A DNA stretch of 16,301 nt, taken from NCBI GenBank assembly GCA_965368115.1, contig CBDULQ010000063.1, positions 1 to 16,301 of the forward strand, read 5' to 3'. Below the pieces are notes generated by a model. That model was given only the letters and a program-made list of their open reading frames with translations, was not told the origin of the DNA and did no database searches. This DNA comes from CBDULQ01 sp965368115 (GTDB taxonomy: Bacteria > Pseudomonadota > Gammaproteobacteria > SZUA-229). Positions 15,381 through 16,301 of the stretch are shown here, one piece after another. Every line of letters begins with the position of its first letter. Position 1 is the first letter of the stretch. The translations under genes and the position numbers were made by a program.

Positions 15381-16301
15381 CTAGCGGGCCAGGTTAGTTT
15401 GTTTGCTGGCAGATTCGAGCGTTTCGGCCAGTGCCTCGTTGTTGCGATTCTCGTCGACCAGTCGCATGAACAGCTGTTCCAGGCGGTTACTTTTGTTGCG
15501 CATGCTTAGAACGTCGATACCCTGTTGGCTCAGTGCTTCGAAAATCGGGTTGACGTGGTCGTCGCGGGCTACATCGATTTCCAGCGTGGTGTCGTCGATC
15601 ACGCGCATGTCACAGCCAGGTAGCCGCTCGGGCAGTGCCTGCTGGTGCTGGTCCAGATAGAGTACGAAGGTTTCCATATTGAGCTGCCCCAGCAGTTTTC
15701 GCATGCTGGTGTTTTCGATGGTCAGGCCATGGTCGATGATGGCGATGTTATTACACAGGTTTTCCGCTTCTTCCAGATAGTGGGTGGTGAGGATGATCGT
15801 GGTGCCCTGTTCGTTGATCTGTTTCAGGAAGGTCCACATGGAGCGGCGAATTTCGATGTCCACGCCGGCGGTCGGCTCGTCCAGGATGAGCAGTTTAGGT
15901 TCGTGAATCAGTGCGCGTGCGATCATCATGCGTCGTTTCATGCCGCCGGACAGTTCACGGGCCATCACGTTGCGTTTATCCCACAGTTCGAGCTGGGTCA
16001 GATACTGTTCGGCACGCTCGAAAGCCAGCTTGCGGTTGATGCCGTAATAGCCCGCCTGATTGACCAGGATCTCGACGATCGGTTCGAACTGGTTGAAGTT
16101 GAATTCCTGGGGGACCAGACCCAGACAGGATTTGGCGCCAGCCGGATCGCTATCGATGTCGTGGTCGAAAATCCTGACCTGGCCTGCGGATTTGTTGACC
16201 AGCCCTGCGATGATGCTGATGGTGGTCGACTTACCCGCCCCGTTGGGGCCGAGCAATGCAAAAAAATCACCCTGCACAACGTCCAGATCGACGCCTCTAA
16301 G
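15381..16301 (-). CDS. yadG: ABC exporter ATP-binding protein, YadG-like (5' end beyond window)
   Basis: This is the ATPase subunit of the YadGH exporter. The gene runs off the right edge: the frame is open to 16301 and reads LRGVDLDV before the first visible start-like codon (GTG 16277). About 20 N-terminal residues are therefore missing compared with E. coli YadG. Visible motifs are Walker A GPNGAGKST (coding 16250-16224), the Q-loop in LVPQEFNFN, the signature LSGGMKRR, Walker B LLILDEPTAGVD and the H-loop in LTTHYLEEAE. A C-terminal extension includes VLSMRNKSNRLEQLF, as in YadG. The stop lies 2 nt before the yadH start, so the two are an operon. A GTG start at 16277 would remove the first beta-strand and should not be annotated. 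Confidence 0.93.
   Translation of the reverse strand, partial: LRGVDLDVVQGDFFALLGPNGAGKSTTISIIAGLVNKSAGQVRIFDHDIDSDPAGAKSCLGLVPQEFNFNQFEPIVEILVNQAGYYGINRKLAFERAEQYLTQLELWDKRNVMARELSGGMKRRMMIARALIHEPKLLILDEPTAGVDIEIRRSMWTFLKQINEQGTTIILTTHYLEEAENLCNNIAIIDHGLTIENTSMRKLLGQLNMETFVLYLDQHQQALPERLPGCDMRVIDDTTLEIDVARDDHVNPIFEALSQQGIDVLSMRNKSNRLEQLFMRLVDENRNNEALAETLESASKQTNLAR

Overview
The window looks like chromosome from a mid-GC, Gram-negative gammaproteobacterium. The evidence is the outer-membrane TonB-dependent receptor with its own TonB, multi-MCP chemotaxis, a fructokinase very close in sequence to E. coli Mak, and an ABC exporter pair very close to E. coli YadG/YadH. The species cannot be fixed from sequence alone. 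I see no mobile elements, CRISPR arrays, tRNA or rRNA genes.

Positions 1-5360 form a cobalamin (vitamin B12) acquisition region. A promoter candidate at 20-48 precedes a canonical cobalamin riboswitch (about 61-220). A hairpin follows that pairs directly with the Shine-Dalgarno sequence of btuB. The btuB-like receptor (327-2279) is followed after 4 nt by a small dedicated TonB (2284-2961). Converging from the other strand is a cobalamin-type ABC importer, btuC-btuD, whose two genes overlap by 4 nt. Divergent from btuC is a PduO-type cob(I)alamin adenosyltransferase. Together these cover outer-membrane uptake, its energising, inner-membrane uptake and conversion to adenosylcobalamin. No periplasmic binding protein (BtuF) is present, and only btuB-tonB is visibly under the riboswitch.

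Positions 5610-12890 form a signalling region, all on the + strand. It holds a secreted single-Cache protein 26 nt upstream of a four-helix-bundle methyl-accepting chemotaxis protein (MCP), a ROK-family fructokinase (mak), a second MCP with a double-Cache sensor, a gamma-glutamylcyclotransferase-like protein, and a membrane diguanylate cyclase with an intact GGDEF motif but no I-site. The Cache protein plus MCP pair is the most interesting unit: it suggests a two-part chemoreceptor with a soluble ligand-binding subunit.

Positions 12917-16301 are on the - strand. yadG (cut by the right edge) and yadH are 2 nt apart and form an ABC-2 type exporter. They are followed by a thiamine-diphosphate enzyme of the acetolactate synthase large-subunit family, with no regulatory subunit alongside.

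The region is mostly well-recognised gene families in a particular arrangement. I found no strongly supported wholly novel system.
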